From Rhodohalobacter mucosus (lineage in GTDB: Bacteria; Bacteroidota; Rhodothermia; Balneolales; Balneolaceae): a stretch of DNA of 64,000 nt. The stretch lies in assembly GCF_003150675.1 (NCBI RefSeq), contig NZ_QGGB01000009.1, forward strand, positions 1 through 64,000, in the 5' to 3' direction. Below are positions 53,954 through 63,233 of the stretch, in pieces (the first letter of the stretch is position 1; each line of letters begins with the position of its first letter). The notes beneath the pieces were generated by a model. It saw nothing but the letters and a program-made list of their open reading frames with translations, was not told the origin of the DNA and did not search any database. The position numbers were made by a program, and so were the translations under genes.

Positions 53954-54436
53954 TCAGAGAATTGGCTCTCCGTTGAATTTCATAAAACGGGTTTCAATCT
54001 CATGATTTGATTCCCGTATTACGTTTTTGAGCCTGCTGTACTCAGTTTCAAATGCCGTTTTTTCGTGAAGCTCTTTCTGATTGCGAATGTAGGACCTGTA
54101 GAGGGAAAGTTCAGATTGGTGAATCGTGTGTGCCAGGTAACCGGATTGCCATCTGAAGATCCTTTTTTCAGGATAAAAGGTATCATTCATCCACCTCGAT
54201 GAGATACTTTTTACATTTTGCATTGTCATGCTTACGGAAATGTGTGGTGAAAGGGAGAGCAGCAGGTGTGCGTGGTTTTCCTCCCCCCCGATTTCGTGCA
54301 CGTCCATTTTCATTCGCCTGCAAATGCCTCCCATATAACTCCAGAGCCTTTTTTGCATGGGCTGAAGTATAAAAGGTTTATTATCGCGTGTTCCAAACAG
54401 GAAGTGTACGTAGGAACGGTGTATAATTCTGTCCAT
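53954..54436 (-). mobile_element. Lone IS200/IS605-type Y1 transposase (TnpA-like, RAYT-type)
   Basis: 160 residues of the HUH endonuclease family that moves single-stranded DNA. The HUH motif is His55-Ala-His57 in NHAHLLLSLSP. The catalytic Tyr is likely Tyr116 in YIRNQKELHE. WMNDTFYPEKRIFRWQSGYL fits the relatives of REP-associated transposases in Bacteroidota. No TnpB is adjacent. The CCGGAAAACCGG hairpin at 54478-54489 could be an end but is weak. It is the only mobile-element gene in the window and may be domesticated. Confidence 0.82.
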
Positions 54437-54607
54437 ATTTCTCTCCTTATCTTGTTTTATGTATCTGATTGTATGAACCGGAAAACCGGAATCCCTTACA
54501 AAAAAACAAACAGCTGCCTATTCGGAACCCTTGAAACTTTTTCTTTATTTCAGGAAGATGCATATGATTCAATCCGTTAACAGAAACTGAATAGTACAGC
54601 TCATCTT

Positions 54608-55690
54608 ATGAACAGACGACGATTTCTTAAGCAGGCCGGCTCCGCAGCTACACTTGCAGCTATAGGTTTCCCGAACATTCTGATCCCTAAAAAAAGAGAA
54701 AAGCTTGGCGTGGCGCTGGTTGGGCTTGGAGGGTATGCCACCGGCCGTCTGGCTCCGGGACTTCAGCTTACCGAACACTGCGAACTTCGCGGAATCGTGA
54801 CAGGTTCGCCGGAAAAAATTCCGCTATGGCAACAGCGCTATCAGATCCCTGACCGAAATGTATATTCGTATGAGACCATGCATGAGGTAGCCAATAATGA
54901 AGAAATTGATATCATTTACGTGGTTACGCCTCCGGCACTCCATGCGCGATATTCCATTATCGGTGCCGAGGCCGGTAAACACGTCTGGTGTGAGAAACCG
55001 ATGGCTATGGATGAGCAGGAGTGTCTGTCGATTATAGATGCTGCAGAAAAGAACCGTGTACAGCTAACGATCGGCTACCGCATGCAGCATGAGCCGAATA
55101 CACAGACCATTATCCGATACGGCCGTGAAGAAACATATGGCGCGATAACAAGTGTGAGCACAGGTGCGGGCTACAGCGGTGCACACCCTGACCCTGATAA
55201 CTGGCGCAGAATCGGCCGCATGGGAGGGGGTGCGCTATACGATATGGGAGTGTACCCTATAAACGGGGCCCGTTACGCAACCGGAATGGAACCTATAGCG
55301 GTTTCGGGACGCCAATGGTCCGTGAGGGAGGAGATGTACAGTGATGTGGATGAGTTCACCGAGTTTACACTCGAATTCCCAAATGGCGTGGTAGCCGCAG
55401 GTGAAACAAGTTTTGGGAAATCTACCAACTATCTGGATATAGACTGCTCGGATGGCTGGTACAGGCTAAGGCCCTTTCAATCATACAGCGGCGTGCAGGG
55501 CGAAACAAGTGACGGCACGCAGCTTCCGCCCGATCCCAATCACCAGCAGGCCCGGCAAATGGATAATGATGCGCTCGCTATTAAGGAGAATCGCGCTCCC
55601 ATTGTGCCCGGTGAAGACGGCCTGGCCGATATACGGATCGTTCGGGCTATCATGGAATCCTCACGCACCGGATCCAGAATAGAACTGTGA
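54608..55690 (+). CDS. Gfo/Idh/MocA family oxidoreductase, Tat-exported
   Basis: 360 residues. MNRRRFLKQAGSAATLAAIG is a twin-arginine signal. The Rossmann domain follows (LGVALVGLGGYATGRLAPGL; IDIIYVVTPPALHARYSIIG), with the family Lys in VWCEKPMAMDEQE, and then the C-terminal alpha/beta domain (RRIGRMGGGALYDMGVYPIN). Members oxidise or rearrange sugars using bound NAD(P), and Tat export is common for the periplasmic GFOR type. Substrate unknown. Convergent with DUF2911. Confidence 0.9.
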   Translation: MNRRRFLKQAGSAATLAAIGFPNILIPKKREKLGVALVGLGGYATGRLAPGLQLTEHCELRGIVTGSPEKIPLWQQRYQIPDRNVYSYETMHEVANNEEIDIIYVVTPPALHARYSIIGAEAGKHVWCEKPMAMDEQECLSIIDAAEKNRVQLTIGYRMQHEPNTQTIIRYGREETYGAITSVSTGAGYSGAHPDPDNWRRIGRMGGGALYDMGVYPINGARYATGMEPIAVSGRQWSVREEMYSDVDEFTEFTLEFPNGVVAAGETSFGKSTNYLDIDCSDGWYRLRPFQSYSGVQGETSDGTQLPPDPNHQQARQMDNDALAIKENRAPIVPGEDGLADIRIVRAIMESSRTGSRIEL

Positions 55691-55728
55691 GAGGGTTCCG
55701 TACCTAAAAAAGCTTGTTAACTGTCCAT

Positions 55729-56319
55729 TTATCGGTTCACGCTGACCGGCACACTGATTTTCAGCTCTTCCCAGACCAGTTCGATAACGCCGCTGTTATC
55801 GGTTTGGGGAACCACTGAATAGGCAAGCTGTTCGGTAAATTCTGATTCTGAAGGAACCACGGTAATCCGCGTAACATCGAGAGCTTCATCATATTCGCCT
55901 GCCTGATGCTGGTCCCAGTTTTCATTCAGGATTACGGTCCAGTCTTCTTCACCAGGAATCGTAAAAAAGGCATATTTGCCGGCAGGAACCTGATTTCCGT
56001 CAACAAGCACATCATTTTCAAACTCAATGGACGTTGCCATGTGCGCACCGCTGACCCAGATTTCGTTGTAGGGAACCAGTTCGCCCCAGATCACGCGTTC
56101 CCTGACGGAAGGCGCACTGTAATCGATGGTTATTTCTGTATTCCCTATTTCAGCTGAAACCTCCCGCGGCGGACTAAGCACCTCCTGCTCATCCGTAGTA
56201 TCCGCCTCCGACATTTCCGTCTGACTCTGCATGTCTTCATCAGCCGGGCTGTCGGAACCGGAGCTGCATGAAGTAAAAAGTAAAAAGAAAAGAACCGGAA
56301 GAACATTCAGTAATTTCAT
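55729..56319 (-). CDS. DUF2911 family lipoprotein
   Basis: 196 residues. Lipoprotein signal NVLPVLFFLLFTSCSS, then an acidic linker (about 22-50). The DUF2911 core follows: VSAEIGNTEITIDYSAPSVR, GELVPYNEIWVSGAHMATSI, PAGKYAFFTIPGEEDWTVIL, NENWDQHQAGEYDEALDV. This is a beta-sandwich family of unknown function, common in Bacteroidota. It is convergent with the oxidoreductase; 38 bases separate the stops and no strong terminator is seen there. Confidence 0.88.
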   Translation of the reverse strand: MKLLNVLPVLFFLLFTSCSSGSDSPADEDMQSQTEMSEADTTDEQEVLSPPREVSAEIGNTEITIDYSAPSVRERVIWGELVPYNEIWVSGAHMATSIEFENDVLVDGNQVPAGKYAFFTIPGEEDWTVILNENWDQHQAGEYDEALDVTRITVVPSESEFTEQLAYSVVPQTDNSGVIELVWEELKISVPVSVNR

Positions 56320-56462
56320 AGGTAGCTTAATGTAGTTTAGTAACTGTTTGATTTATGCAGAAAACATCTCGGATATTCATCTTTTTAATTACGGATGTAT
56401 ATCCTGAATAGCAAGAAGCGTGGTATTTCACTGTTGATAGATAAGCCCGACATTTTAAATAG

Positions 56463-56488
56463 ATGAAGCCGGTTTTAGCCGGCTTCAT
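56463..56488 (-). terminator. Hairpin after the ScyD/ScyE-like gene
   Basis: Stem ATGAAGCCGG / CCGGCTTCAT, 10 perfect pairs around a 6-base loop. It lies 37 bases past the stop (56525) of the minus-strand gene. The sequence after it is CTATTTAAAA on that strand, only a weak T-run. Confidence 0.6.
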
Positions 56489-56524
56489 TTAGTATCATTT
56501 GAATTTTAAATAAAAGGGTGTATC

Positions 56525-57766
56525 TCAATTGAGGGCAATCCGGCGGACAACAGGGTCAAATACATTATCTAAAAGCCAGAGGTTATCCCATTTGTCGAAT
56601 GTGATTGCTCCGGGCAGGAACAAATCGCCGTCTTCACCTTCAATAATTTCACACGTTCCGGATGAAACGTCACATTTTTGAACTGTGCCTCCGGCCAGGG
56701 GAATGCCCAGTGCGGGGGCTACAGTAGCCAGAAATCCATTCTGTTCATATTCAACAACATAAAGATAGCCGTCAGAGCCGAATTCAATATCAATAACCGA
56801 ATTCAGGCCTGTTATGACTTTCTCGCATTTGTCAGACGGGCAGTCAACATTCCGTGAACCCGGCTCTATACGCCAGACGCTTGCAAGTCCGTCGGGTGTT
56901 GCCTCACCGGTAAAGTTTGCGGGATGAGCGCCGTTCAGCTCGCCCACATAGTAAGCGCCATCCGCTCCCACTGAAACAGCTGTGGGTACAGGCTCGACGT
57001 AGCAAGGCGTTCCGTCTTCAAGCGGAAATTGAACAATAGGATCACCTGTTGCAGGTTCTGTGACCGGGCCGAATGTGGCTAATACTTCAATATCGCCGTT
57101 GGTGCTTGCATGAAGAAGAGAATTTCCTGCTGCATCCGCTATTAGAACGTCACTGCCTGAAAGAGCTGTTAAATGGTACGGGTTGGTTTGAGGTCCTGGC
57201 GTATAACCACCGGGTGTTTCGCAGGCAAAGCTTTTCCATGATGCAGCCTGACCCGGTTCACCACCATCAGCCCAGGCGCCCAGAGTAAAATTTTCTATGT
57301 CGGCGACCAGACGTGTGTTGTTCCGGGTTGCCCTGAAAAGTGCAGCACCCAATGCAAGATCCAGACCTGACCGGGTTGCAAAGAAATTCCCGTTGCCAAT
57401 AGGTTCCAGGCCGTTGATGAAGGTGCTTTCTATGGCACCACCGGCTCCGGGACCTGTTATAAGGGGTAGTGTTGTGACTTCACGTACTCCGTTTTTCCCA
57501 ATTTCTTTTATCGTGCCGAAATCAGCGACAAGAATTCCGCCATTTGGTAGGGAGGAAATATCGAATACCGGTCCGTCAAATTCATAAGTCGCATCCAGGT
57601 CCGACTTTGACGCCTGCGAATTTCCCGGAGCAATTTCTGCTGCATTTTTCCCATCAATAATACCTGTGCTTTCATTGCATGCACTGAAAATTAGCACTCC
57701 GGCCAAAATTATATAAAGCGGCTTTATACTGTATTTTTTTGGTTTATTAAATAAGATCATATCCAC
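56525..57766 (-). CDS. ScyD/ScyE-family lipoprotein
   Basis: 413 residues. The lipoprotein signal is IILAGVLIFSACNES. The rest is an NHL or six-bladed propeller pattern of the ScyD/ScyE family: GPVFDISSLPNGGILVADFG, GGAIESTFINGLEPIGNGNF, DGAYYVGELNGAHPANFTGE and DIEFGSDGYLYVVEYEQNG. ScyD and ScyE belong to the scytonemin clusters of cyanobacteria, but the family is wide and its function here is unknown. Two Cys pairs occur (CETPGGY, VDCPSDKCEK). It is divergent from the BTAD regulator, 101 bases apart, and is a likely target of it. Confidence 0.8.
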   Translation of the reverse strand: MDMILFNKPKKYSIKPLYIILAGVLIFSACNESTGIIDGKNAAEIAPGNSQASKSDLDATYEFDGPVFDISSLPNGGILVADFGTIKEIGKNGVREVTTLPLITGPGAGGAIESTFINGLEPIGNGNFFATRSGLDLALGAALFRATRNNTRLVADIENFTLGAWADGGEPGQAASWKSFACETPGGYTPGPQTNPYHLTALSGSDVLIADAAGNSLLHASTNGDIEVLATFGPVTEPATGDPIVQFPLEDGTPCYVEPVPTAVSVGADGAYYVGELNGAHPANFTGEATPDGLASVWRIEPGSRNVDCPSDKCEKVITGLNSVIDIEFGSDGYLYVVEYEQNGFLATVAPALGIPLAGGTVQKCDVSSGTCEIIEGEDGDLFLPGAITFDKWDNLWLLDNVFDPVVRRIALN

Positions 57767-57837
57767 TCTTGGTTTTGTTATGGTTTATAGTTCAACTGCA
57801 ACATATGCCTGTGCTCTTTGTTTAGTCTTATTTAAAT

Positions 57838-57855
57838 CTTAGATTCCCATCTAAG
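57838..57855 (+). promoter_or_regulatory. Hairpin/dyad next to the BTAD regulator's ribosome site
   Basis: CTTAGAT and ATCTAAG form a perfect 7-bp dyad with a TCCC centre. It ends just at the start of AGAGGGGG, the Shine-Dalgarno-like tract before the ATG at 57868. It could be an operator or an RNA hairpin affecting translation. Confidence 0.45.
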
Positions 57856-57867
57856 AGGGGGTACGGT

Positions 57868-60045
57868 ATGATACAGTTAAAGCTATTTGGCAGAGCGGAG
57901 TTGCGGAACCGGGATGGAAATTTGGACCATTCGTTCATCGCGGGTCCAAAAAGGCTTGCTCTGTTGGTATATCTGACCCTCAATCGTCCGTTCGGTTTTC
58001 AGCGAAGGGATAAAATTTTACCACTTCTCTGGCCTGATAGCGGTCAAAAAAAAGCTCGAAATGCACTCAGCAATATGCTTTTCCATATCCGGAAGAGTTT
58101 GGGGAAAAATGCAATTCATACCCGTGGGACAGAAGAAATCTCTATCAATTATGATGTAATAACTTGTGATGCGTTAGAGTTTAGAAATGCTATAGACGAC
58201 AAATCATGGGAAAAAGCTGTTAAGTACTATAAGGGAAAATTGCTGGATGGCTTTTTTGTGAATGATGCTGCCAATGATATGGAGCATTGGCTCGACAGGG
58301 AGCGTGAATATTTTCAGCGGGAATATTTACGTGCAGTTGAACACCTGGCACGTCAGGCGGATCAGAATGAACTGTTTGATAAGTCGGCGTATTGGTGGGA
58401 AAAATGGAACTCTGAAGATCCCTTTGATACATCAAAAGCAGAAAAATGGGTAGTTGCACTGGCAAAATCGGGAAAAAAGACACGTGCATTGCGGGCAGCT
58501 GAAAATCATGCATACCTCTTGGCAAAAGAGATGGGTGAGGATGCAAAAAAAATCATCAAAAGGCTTAGATCCGGAATAGAGTTGGGATATGAATCATATA
58601 TAAAAAACCCGACGGAAATGCATCCAGAAAGTCAGAACGTAAAAGCAATAGCAGTGTTGCCGTTCGAAGAGATAGGCACCAGCCCGAGCGTGTCTAATTT
58701 TGCAAACGGATTACATCACGATCTTCTTTCAAGATTAGCCGTTATTGCGGGTTTAAAAGTTATTTCCAGAACTTCTGTACTTCGATACAAGGATGGTCAA
58801 TCAACAATAAAACAAATATCAGAGGATTTAAATGCAGATTATATAGTTGAAGGTGCGATTCAGGAGTCTGGCGGTCTGATGAGGCTGCACGTTCAGGTTA
58901 TTGACGCAAAAAGTGAGGGTCATCATACCGCCATTTCCTATAATACCGGCTTTTCCGGAGACAAAATTTTTGATGTTCAAACAGAGCTTGCATCGAAAAT
59001 TTCGCACAGACTAAAAGAAGAACTTACGCCGACGGAGGTAAAGCAGTTAAAGAATACTCCCACCCATAATCTTGAAGCGTATTTACTGTACACAGAGGGC
59101 AGAACTCATCTCAATCATAGAACGGAAAAAAGCCTGGCACTTTCGATCAGAAATTTCCTCAATTCCATTAAAAATGACAATCAGTATGCACAGGCATGGG
59201 CTGGTCTCGCAGAGGCGCTTACATTGGCTGCGTGGTATAATTACAATGTACCGGAAACCAATGTAAGCGCAATGGAAGCGGCGGTTAAGGCACTATCACT
59301 CAACCCTGAATTGGGTGAAGCCCATGCATCGATGGGCATTTTACTTACACGGCTTTTGAACGGTCCCGAAGCAAAGCGTGAACTTGAAACAGCCGTCAGA
59401 CTGCAGCCGAGCTTTGCAGAAGCATTCAGTTGGCTTGGCTGGCTGCTGGCGATCATTGGCGAATTGGACAGAGCTATAGGTGTATCTGAAAGGTCTGTAA
59501 AGCTGGACCCCTATTCAACGTATACGCGAGCCTATCTAAGCGTTATATATCTTGCTGCCGGAAAATACGACGAAGCTCTTGAAGAAATCCATGCAGCACG
59601 TACCATAGAGCCGGAGTACGGTGTCTCATATTATGTTGAGGGCTTAATTCTGTATCACTTAAAACAGTATGAAAAGTCAGAGATTGCACTGAGGGAGTCC
59701 ATGAAATTATTGAACCCCCAGGGCGCCCTTGCGAAAGAAGATGTGGAATGTGTTTTGGCTTTGGTATTCCAAAAGCAGGGTAGAACGGCAGAAATGAGAC
59801 GTCTGCATGAACAGTTCAAAAAGAAAAAAGAGTATGTCTTTTCCGGCCTTCTCTATGCCAGTATGAATCAGACGGATAAAGCATTTGATGAATTCTTAAA
59901 GCTCGTTAAATGGAAAGCATTTCCGGCGGTAACTATCCGTTACTTTTATCCCGATATGTTACGTGAAATTAGAAACGATAAACGATACAGGGAAATCATC
60001 AAAGATGTAAAACGAAGCTGGAACCTTCAGGATCAGGAGGAATAA
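57868..60045 (+). CDS. BTAD/SARP-like regulator fused to TolB/FlgO-like and TPR modules
   Basis: 725 residues, no signal peptide. Residues 1-95 (IQLKLFGRAELRNRDGNLDH ... KKARNALSNMLFHIRKSLG) form an OmpR/SARP-type winged helix. About 100-245 is the bacterial transcriptional activator (BTAD) helical domain (WEKAVKYYKGKLLDGFFVND). About 258-385 is the TolB/FlgO-like module (AIAVLPFEEIGTSPSVSNFA; YIVEGAIQESGGLMRLHVQV). TPR repeats follow to the end (AYLLYTEGRTHLNHRTEKSL, LNPELGEAHASMGILLTRLL). It should be a cytoplasmic activator responding to an unknown signal through the TPRs. It stands divergent from the ScyD/ScyE gene. Confidence 0.85.
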   Translation: MIQLKLFGRAELRNRDGNLDHSFIAGPKRLALLVYLTLNRPFGFQRRDKILPLLWPDSGQKKARNALSNMLFHIRKSLGKNAIHTRGTEEISINYDVITCDALEFRNAIDDKSWEKAVKYYKGKLLDGFFVNDAANDMEHWLDREREYFQREYLRAVEHLARQADQNELFDKSAYWWEKWNSEDPFDTSKAEKWVVALAKSGKKTRALRAAENHAYLLAKEMGEDAKKIIKRLRSGIELGYESYIKNPTEMHPESQNVKAIAVLPFEEIGTSPSVSNFANGLHHDLLSRLAVIAGLKVISRTSVLRYKDGQSTIKQISEDLNADYIVEGAIQESGGLMRLHVQVIDAKSEGHHTAISYNTGFSGDKIFDVQTELASKISHRLKEELTPTEVKQLKNTPTHNLEAYLLYTEGRTHLNHRTEKSLALSIRNFLNSIKNDNQYAQAWAGLAEALTLAAWYNYNVPETNVSAMEAAVKALSLNPELGEAHASMGILLTRLLNGPEAKRELETAVRLQPSFAEAFSWLGWLLAIIGELDRAIGVSERSVKLDPYSTYTRAYLSVIYLAAGKYDEALEEIHAARTIEPEYGVSYYVEGLILYHLKQYEKSEIALRESMKLLNPQGALAKEDVECVLALVFQKQGRTAEMRRLHEQFKKKKEYVFSGLLYASMNQTDKAFDEFLKLVKWKAFPAVTIRYFYPDMLREIRNDKRYREIIKDVKRSWNLQDQEE

Positions 60046-60331
60046 GGTTTCCATTGTATGTGGTAGTTGATTCCGTATGCAATACCGGAACCACAACTCA
60101 TTATCTTCTTGGCACGGTAAAATTACACAGATCAAATAATTTTCATCTGCAGCCCTGGTTTGATGAAACTTATATCTCGTTAATGTTTGCCTCAACCGGT
60201 TCGATATTCATCAAATTAGGGCGGATTTGGAGATATTTTAATTGTGAACGGTCACTCTCTTTGTCTCAAACGGACTTTTTAACCGCTGTGATCATGGAGA
60301 ATGCGCTGAGGCAGGCGTTCACAATTCATTT

Positions 60332-60727
60332 TCATGGTTTTTGCCCTCTCGTTCTCTGCCCCGATACTTTTGCTCCTGCAAAGAGCAGAAGCACTCCCAG
60401 AATCACCTGTCCGAAAAAGTAAAGAAGGAAGAGGACTGAAGATTGTTTAAAAAGTTCAAGCGACTGGATTGTGTACCCGGAAAACGTAGTGAAACTTCCC
60501 AGAATGCCGGTCAGCAGAAAAAGCCTTGCCCTGTCCGCAGCTTCTTTATTGATCTGAAGCCTTACCACTGCAATTCCCATGAATAAACAACCCGTCATGT
60601 TTACCAGGGCAGTTGTCAGAATCGGATCGGGTAAAACAAGAAAAAGTAAAGGCAGAATGTCTACACCGTAACGCAGCAGAGATCCGATCATACCACCGGA
60701 TGCTATCCAAAGGAGATTTCTAGCCAA
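60332..60727 (-). CDS. crcB: Fluoride channel CrcB/Fluc, subunit 1
   Basis: 131 residues with four membrane helices. It exports F- from the cytoplasm as a dual-topology dimer. Family motifs are RNLLWIASGGMIGSLLRY, VNMTGCLFMGI and GILGSFTTFSGYTIQSLEL. It overlaps the second crcB by 8 bases. In organisms with two adjacent genes the products are thought to form an antiparallel heterodimer. The C-terminus is basic (SGQRTRGQKP). The 286 bases downstream up to the BTAD gene's end show no gene. Confidence 0.93.
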   Translation of the reverse strand: MARNLLWIASGGMIGSLLRYGVDILPLLFLVLPDPILTTALVNMTGCLFMGIAVVRLQINKEAADRARLFLLTGILGSFTTFSGYTIQSLELFKQSSVLFLLYFFGQVILGVLLLFAGAKVSGQRTRGQKP

Positions 60728-61112
60728 TAGAGCCTCCTGCAGCGGTTATGCCTGCCATCATTCCCGCGGCGGCCAGTAACAAGGCAGCAGCCAACTGAAG
60801 AATAAGGTACGTGAGCATGTCTTTGAGCGGCTTTTGCAATAGGTTCTGAACTTCAAGGGCAAATGTTGAGAACGTAGTAAAAGATCCAAGAAAGCCGGTC
60901 GAAAAAGTGAGAACAACGGTTTCGGGAATCACCGGATTTTGCAGCAAATAACCGAAGATAATACCCATTGCAAAACTTCCTGATAAATTTACCGCGACGG
61001 TACCTGTGTATACCGGTGAGTGCCCCGATAAACGAGAAATAAGTATCGTGATGAGGTATCTGCAAACGGCTCCGGCAGCACCGCCCGCAGCAACAAATAT
61101 AATTTGACTCAT
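60720..61112 (-). CDS. crcB: Fluoride channel CrcB/Fluc, subunit 2
   Basis: About 130 residues from the ATG at 61112 (MSQIIFVAAGGAAGAVCRYL); a longer reading to 61181 lacks support. It has four helices with VNLSGSFAMGIIFGYL and GFLGSFTTFSTFALEVQNLL. Its partner begins before this gene stops. The charge pattern around the helices differs from subunit 1 (less basic C-terminus), as expected for opposite orientation in a heterodimer. No crcB-type fluoride riboswitch (GGNGAUGG-like) was noticed upstream. Confidence 0.93.
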   Translation of the reverse strand: MSQIIFVAAGGAAGAVCRYLITILISRLSGHSPVYTGTVAVNLSGSFAMGIIFGYLLQNPVIPETVVLTFSTGFLGSFTTFSTFALEVQNLLQKPLKDMLTYLILQLAAALLLAAAGMMAGITAAGGSIG

Positions 61113-61295
61113 GGGGTGTATGGGTTTCAGGACGAAGATACAATGCAAAATGTGCAGTTGCACGGCTTGGCAGATATCCACAAAACAAGGCTGATAAATT
61201 CTTACCTTTCAGCCTGATCAAAACAAAATAGTTCGAATATAATCCAAACATCCAGCATACCACACGATCCGGTTCAAAAAGCCCTTAAGATCAGC

Positions 61296-62189
61296 TTGTT
61301 TGTTTCGCTTTTGATTCTGCTGATAAAAACGGGAGCATTTTTTGTAACGGACTCAACGGCGGCTCTATCGGATGCGGCCGAATCGGTGGTTCATATTTTT
61401 GCCGTAGCTTTTGTGGTTTACGGATACTATTTGAGCAGAAAGCCGGCCGATGACGATCACCATTACGGGCACGAACGCATTGAGTTTTTCTCAATCGGCG
61501 TAGAAGGAGCCATTATCATTGCGGCCGGTATAACCATTCTCTACCATGCAATTCACAGCGCTATTTACGGCATTGAGATCGTAAATACGGCAACCGGTAT
61601 TGCCCTCCTTTCAGGTGCGGGTGTCATCAACCTTTTACTGGGTCTCTATGTGCTGAAAACAGGCAGAAAAGCCGGTAATATGATTGCCGTAAGCAACGGG
61701 AAGCATATTCTGACCGATGTCTGGACCAGCGGAGGTGTGATTGCGGCACTGATTTTGATACATTACACCGGCTGGTTATTTATTGATATTGTGGTGAGTC
61801 TTGGCGTGGCCGCGGTGATCAGCTATGAAGCATATAAGCTGATAAGATATTCCGTACGGGGTTTGATGGATACACGGAATCCAGCGGTGGATGCCGCCCT
61901 TAAAAAAGTACTGAAAAATGATCTGCCTGCCGGCATTAAGGGCTGGCATCAGCTCAGACACAGAACATCGGGTAATACTACCTGGGTTGAACTCCATCTT
62001 TTTTTTGATGACGATATCAGCCTGAAGAAAGCACACGATGAGGCGACAATTTTGGAGAGAAAATTGATCGATTCGCTCAAAACCGATGCAGTCATCACTC
62101 TTCATCTGGAACCTCATGATGCGCACGATGAGTCGCACATCATCCTGGAAGGAGCCAATAAGCAGAAAGGTCTGGATGAATTTGCCTAA
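61296..62189 (+). CDS. Cation diffusion facilitator (CDF) family transporter
   Basis: 297 residues. It exports divalent metal ions (Zn2+, Fe2+ or similar) in exchange for protons at the inner membrane. Motifs: TDSTAALSDAAESVVHIFAV, HHYGHERIEFFSIG in helix 2-3 and NGKHILTDVWTSGG (the HxxxD site) in helix 5. A cytoplasmic domain follows at about 205-290 with VELHLFFDDDISLKKAHDEA. The listed start is a TTG at 61296. The frame reads back as HDPVQKALKIS, which resembles a normal CDF N-terminus, so the true start may be upstream, though no ATG, GTG or TTG was found there. Confidence 0.9.
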   Translation: MFVSLLILLIKTGAFFVTDSTAALSDAAESVVHIFAVAFVVYGYYLSRKPADDDHHYGHERIEFFSIGVEGAIIIAAGITILYHAIHSAIYGIEIVNTATGIALLSGAGVINLLLGLYVLKTGRKAGNMIAVSNGKHILTDVWTSGGVIAALILIHYTGWLFIDIVVSLGVAAVISYEAYKLIRYSVRGLMDTRNPAVDAALKKVLKNDLPAGIKGWHQLRHRTSGNTTWVELHLFFDDDISLKKAHDEATILERKLIDSLKTDAVITLHLEPHDAHDESHIILEGANKQKGLDEFA

Positions 62190-62388
62190 AATAGCATCTG
62201 ATGGTCAGAGGTATCCGGAAGTCTTATGAAAGTTGAATTTAAAAATGTTAGAGATTTGAAAAGAGCCTGTAGGAGAATGAGAAGGCTGCAAAGATGACAA
62301 AAGCTGTCAATGAAATGATATTTTACACGAATACATACCTGTTTCCTGCAGCATTCGTTAGGTAAGCATCGGGTATGCATTGTAAACC

Positions 62389-63084
62389 ATGAGATTCGTT
62401 TTGAGGCATTTATTTAAGCTTTTTGTTTTTTCGGCCGTTGTTCTGCTCCTGAATCCGGTCATCCTGTCTGCGCAACAGCGCGGCGAGGGTGCTTTTTCCA
62501 TCGCACGCGTGCAGTACAGCGGGGGCGGAGATTGGTACAATTCACCGACTGCCCTCACCAATCTGCTCTCATTTGCACGCGGACAGGTACCTATACCTGT
62601 CAGTGAAACGTACGAGGATGTGCAGATCGGGAGCCGCGATATCTTTAACTATCCGTTTCTGTTTGCCACCGGTCATGGCAATATCAGCCTCACCAATCCT
62701 GAAATGGATAATCTGCGTCAGTATCTTGATAACGGAGGGTTTTTGATGATCGATGACGACTATGGGATGGATGAATATGTCCGTCCGCTGCTGCAGCGGC
62801 TTTATCCGGATGAAGAGCTGATAGAACTGCCTGCCGGTCACCCTGTGTACAGCATTGTCTATCCGTTTCCGGACGGACGTCCGCCCAAGGTGCATGAGCA
62901 CGACGGCAAACCGCCTCAGGCGTTTGGCATCTATCGAAACGGCAGAATGGCTGTTTTATATACTTACGAATCAAATCCGAGTGACGGCTGGGCGTACGAT
63001 GAACACAGCAACCCGGAAGAGGTAACCCGGGCAGCACTCCGGTTTGGGGTGAATGTGCTTACCTACGTACTTACAAATCCGTAG
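62389..63084 (+). CDS. DUF4159 family exported protein
   Basis: 231 residues. Signal peptide (FKLFVFSAVVLLLNPVILSA, cut before QQRG). The DUF4159 core follows: FSIARVQYSGGGDWYNSPTA, FLFATGHGNISLTNPEMDNL, NGGFLMIDDDYGMDEYVRPL and YTYESNPSDGW. The family resembles class I glutamine-amidotransferase-like folds and often lies near von Willebrand or MoxR genes, which are absent here. Function unknown. Inverted-repeat element D begins 3 bases after its stop. Confidence 0.86.
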   Translation: MRFVLRHLFKLFVFSAVVLLLNPVILSAQQRGEGAFSIARVQYSGGGDWYNSPTALTNLLSFARGQVPIPVSETYEDVQIGSRDIFNYPFLFATGHGNISLTNPEMDNLRQYLDNGGFLMIDDDYGMDEYVRPLLQRLYPDEELIELPAGHPVYSIVYPFPDGRPPKVHEHDGKPPQAFGIYRNGRMAVLYTYESNPSDGWAYDEHSNPEEVTRAALRFGVNVLTYVLTNP

Positions 63085-63087
63085 CCC

Positions 63088-63154
63088 ATTCATCTGACGA
63101 TTTTCAAATACCTATTTTGATATCTGCCGGCATTTATCAAGTCGTCTGATGAAT
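63088..63154. repeat. Inverted-repeat element D
   Basis: Arms ATTCATCTGACGA (63088-63100) and TCGTCTGATGAAT (63142-63154) pair with one mismatch across 41 bases. It is shorter than elements A, B and C but has the same plan and a gene-end position. Confidence 0.6.
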
Positions 63155-63233
63155 TAGTAGACTGCCTTTCCCCTTAGCTGTTTCTCGCAGATTTTCGCGG
63201 ATGCCTCGCTGGTTTCCGCAGAGTGGGAGCGAA

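Noticed and set aside
53932-53954. AGCCGGCT hairpin as left end of the IS200-like element
   Set aside because: The stem is imperfect, overlaps the peptidase gene's stop region and has no matching partner at the other side.
61113-61260. Fluoride riboswitch upstream of the crcB pair
   Set aside because: The conserved GGNGAUGG-type start and its partner segments are not visible on the minus strand here.
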